From: Natronorubrum sulfidifaciens JCM 14089
Lineage (GTDB): Archaea > Halobacteriota > Halobacteria > Halobacteriales > Natrialbaceae
Direction: 5' to 3'
NCBI RefSeq assembly: GCF_000337735.1
Contig: NZ_AOHX01000002.1
Location: 65,810-118,955, forward strand
DNA length: 53,146 nt
Part shown: positions 51,600 to 53,146 of the stretch, in pieces
Layout of the letters: the number at the start of each line of letters is the position of its first letter
Position numbering within the stretch: the first letter of the stretch is position 1
Program-made: the position numbers and the translations under genes
The notes under the pieces: model-generated
Database searches by the model: none
Told to the model about the DNA's origin: nothing
Seen by the model: the letters and a program-made list of their open reading frames with translations, nothing else

Positions 51600-52109
51600 C
51601 TACTCGCTGGCTGTGTTGTCCGGCTCGAGGGCGTACGTACATTCAGTATACGTCTCCTCACCGATCGTGATCGAGTCCGTTGTGACCTGTTCGAAGCCGA
51701 ACCCACGATAAAAGGCGTTGCCCGGCTCGTTGGCCTCGAGCACCATCGCGTTGATTCGTTCGACGCCCTGCTCGACCAGCCGATCGCGTGTTTCCTCGAG
51801 TAACTGCCGACCGAGGCCGTCGCTGCGATGGTCCGGTGCGACGTAGACGCGAAGAATGTTTCCTTCGTTGTCGTCGTCTTCCCGGATGGCATGAGCGAAG
51901 CCGACGACTTCGTCGTCGCGTTCGGCAACGAGCATGAGTGCACGGGACCAGATGATCGAGTCCCGAACGAGGTCGTCCGAGTACCACTCGTCGAGTCCAT
52001 CCTGAATCGATTCGCGGCTCAAGATCGTGGGGTAGTCTTCGGTCCAGGACGATTGGGCAACGTGTTGAATGGCATCGACATCGTCGGGGGTCGCCTCGCG
52101 TACTGACAT
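51600..52109 (-). CDS. GNAT-family N-acetyltransferase
   Basis: A 169-residue acetyltransferase. LRVYVAPDHRSDGLGRQLLEETRDRL is motif A, with the acetyl-CoA phosphate-binding loop near DHRSDGLGRQL, and NAFYRGFGFEQV is motif B. The substrate is unknown. It lies between the two mutase subunit genes on the opposite strand, so it is unlikely to belong to that pathway. A TATA-like word (CGTTAATTCG, 52128-52137, reverse) is well spaced for a leaderless transcript. Confidence 0.88.
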   Translation of the reverse strand: MSVREATPDDVDAIQHVAQSSWTEDYPTILSRESIQDGLDEWYSDDLVRDSIIWSRALMLVAERDDEVVGFAHAIREDDDNEGNILRVYVAPDHRSDGLGRQLLEETRDRLVEQGVERINAMVLEANEPGNAFYRGFGFEQVTTDSITIGEETYTECTYALEPDNTASE

Positions 52110-52193
52110 ATGCTGACAAAGACCTATGTCGAATTAACGTTTTTCCTCATCGCGGGTGTGACTCGGGACGACGAACCACGAATTTCGATAGAA

Positions 52194-52226
52194 TCATACT
52201 CCCTCCAGCGAAACTCGGGAGTATGA
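52194..52226 (+). promoter_or_regulatory. Inverted repeat overlapping the B12-subunit start codon
   Basis: TCATACTCCC (52194-52203) and GGGAGTATGA (52217-52226) form a perfect 10-bp inverted repeat with a 13-base spacer. The ATG at 52223 lies in the right arm. It could be an operator or a hairpin that hides the start codon. Confidence 0.55.
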
Positions 52227-52639
52227 GTACTGACAGCGAACATCGGAGTATCCGGTGTATGGTTGCAAAAGTAGGACTCGATGGCCACGACCGTGGCGCA
52301 CACGTGATCGCTCGCGCGTTCCGTGACGCCGGCTTCGAGGTCATCTACTCCGGACTGCACAAAGCGCCCGACGACGTCGTGCAGGCAGCCGTACAGGAAG
52401 ACGTCGACGTTCTTGGGATTTCGATCCTCTCGGGTGCGCACGATACCCTCGTCCCAAAGATCATGGACGGACTCGAGGAGTACGGCGCGAAAGAGGACAC
52501 GCTCGTCCTCGCCGGGGGCGTTATTCCGGAAGAGGATCGTGCCGAGCTCAAAGAAGACGGTGTCGAAGCGATCTTCGGCCCCGGAACGTCGATCGAGGAG
52601 ACGATCGACTTCGTCCGCGAGAACGCCCCCGAGCGATGA
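52223..52639 (+). CDS. Methylmalonyl-CoA mutase, cobalamin-binding (small) subunit
   Basis: A 138-residue Rossmann-like B12 domain. GLDGHDRGAHVIARAF contains the DxHxxG motif (Asp20, His22, Gly25) that gives the base-off/His-on cobalamin ligand, and LGISILSGAHDTL and LAGGVIPEED are the later conserved loops. It pairs with the catalytic subunit at 49869. Its stop overlaps the ATG of the MeaB gene. The start codon lies within an inverted repeat, suggesting special control. Confidence 0.95.
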   Translation: MSTDSEHRSIRCMVAKVGLDGHDRGAHVIARAFRDAGFEVIYSGLHKAPDDVVQAAVQEDVDVLGISILSGAHDTLVPKIMDGLEEYGAKEDTLVLAGGVIPEEDRAELKEDGVEAIFGPGTSIEETIDFVRENAPER

Positions 52640-53146
52640 CCGCCGACAACGACCGACTGCTCGCGGACCTACTGGACGGCGATCATCGTGCGCTGGCGCG
52701 AGTCATCACGAAGATCGAAAACCGATCGCCGGGGTATCGAAATCTCGTGTCGAAACTTCACACCCATACCGGCGGCGCGGACGTGATCGGTATCACGGGC
52801 AGTCCCGGCGCGGGCAAATCGACGCTCGTCGACAAGATCGCAAAGACCTATCGCGACCGCGGACAGACCGTCGGCGTCATCGCCATCGACCCGTCCTCGC
52901 CGTTTAGCGGCGGCTCCGTGCTCGGCGACCGCATTCGAATGGCCTCGACCGTCGGCGACATGGACGTCTTCTTCCGCTCGATGTCCGCTCGCGGCTCACT
53001 CGGTGGTCTCTCGACGGCGACGACCGATGCCGTGCGCGCACTCGACGCCTTCGGCAAGGACAAGATCATCATCGAAACCGTCGGCGCTGGCCAGAACGAG
53101 GTCGATATCGTCAAAACCGCCGATACGGTCGCGGTCCTCGTTCCCC
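52636..53146 (+). CDS. meaB: MeaB/ArgK-family GTPase chaperone of methylmalonyl-CoA mutase (partial)
   Basis: The 170 visible residues are the N-terminal half; the gene runs past the window edge. GITGSPGAGKST contains the P-loop (GSPGAGKS, 55-62). VIAIDPSSPFSGGSVLGDRIRM is the conserved switch segment, and IIIETVGAGQNEVDIV is the G3-like region. This GTPase loads cobalamin and protects the mutase. The ATG overlaps the stop of the B12-subunit gene, so the two are co-translated. Confidence 0.95.
   Translation, partial: MTADNDRLLADLLDGDHRALARVITKIENRSPGYRNLVSKLHTHTGGADVIGITGSPGAGKSTLVDKIAKTYRDRGQTVGVIAIDPSSPFSGGSVLGDRIRMASTVGDMDVFFRSMSARGSLGGLSTATTDAVRALDAFGKDKIIIETVGAGQNEVDIVKTADTVAVLVP

Overview
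The window reads as chromosome from an extremely halophilic archaeon (class Halobacteria, most like Natrialbales). Proteins are very acidic, base composition is GC-rich with many CTCGAG words, many starts lie about 25-28 bp downstream of an archaeal TATA-like box (leaderless transcripts), and several families are specific to haloarchaea (RdfA, the archaeal SMC-related protein, DUF5786- and DUF7563-type small proteins). No rRNA, tRNA, CRISPR array or complete insertion sequence was seen.

Layout. 0-12 kb: a cation/proton antiporter with universal-stress domains, glmS, a gene-poor stretch with small inverted-repeat (MITE-like) elements, then a FemAB-like transferase, an alkaline-phosphatase-superfamily protein and a DegT-like aminotransferase that look like cell-surface or glycan genes. 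11.7-20.2 kb: a genome-maintenance and partition zone. A HerA-type ATPase is divergent from a ParA/SegA-like ATPase plus a small acidic protein with a putative ribbon-helix-helix (SegB-like) C-terminus. The 1 kb between them is filled with degenerate 9-bp tandem repeats (consensus near TGTACACNG) in at least seven blocks. An XPB-type helicase, a MinD-like ATPase and a MinD-RecA fusion follow. 20.3-30.1 kb: a type IV pilus/type II secretion-like cluster (PilB-like ATPase, PilC-like membrane protein, a second HerA-like ATPase, small membrane-anchored and coiled-coil proteins) next to two membrane proteins with TrkA-C domains.

30.8-33.5 kb: the cell-shape regulator RdfA and an SMC-related ATPase. 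34.1-44.5 kb: an IclR regulator and an acyl-CoA catabolic set (F420-type oxidoreductase, enoyl-CoA hydratase, fused CoA-transferase, acyl-CoA dehydrogenase, 3-hydroxyacyl-CoA dehydrogenase, thiolase with DUF35 partner, thioesterase, acyl-CoA synthetase). 44.7-48.7 kb: a DehI-family protein, an HAD type II dehalogenase-like protein, and a DUF3311/sodium-solute symporter pair with a 54-aa membrane protein behind it. 48.8-49.7 kb: a decayed and an intact universal-stress gene in tandem. 49.9-53.1 kb: split methylmalonyl-CoA mutase (catalytic subunit, B12 subunit, MeaB), the last cut by the window edge.

The most unusual feature is the 9-bp repeat field at 13.5-14.4 kb. Its position directly upstream of a SegAB-like pair and its near two-fold symmetric units suggest a centromere-like and autoregulatory site. 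That role is inferred, not shown.
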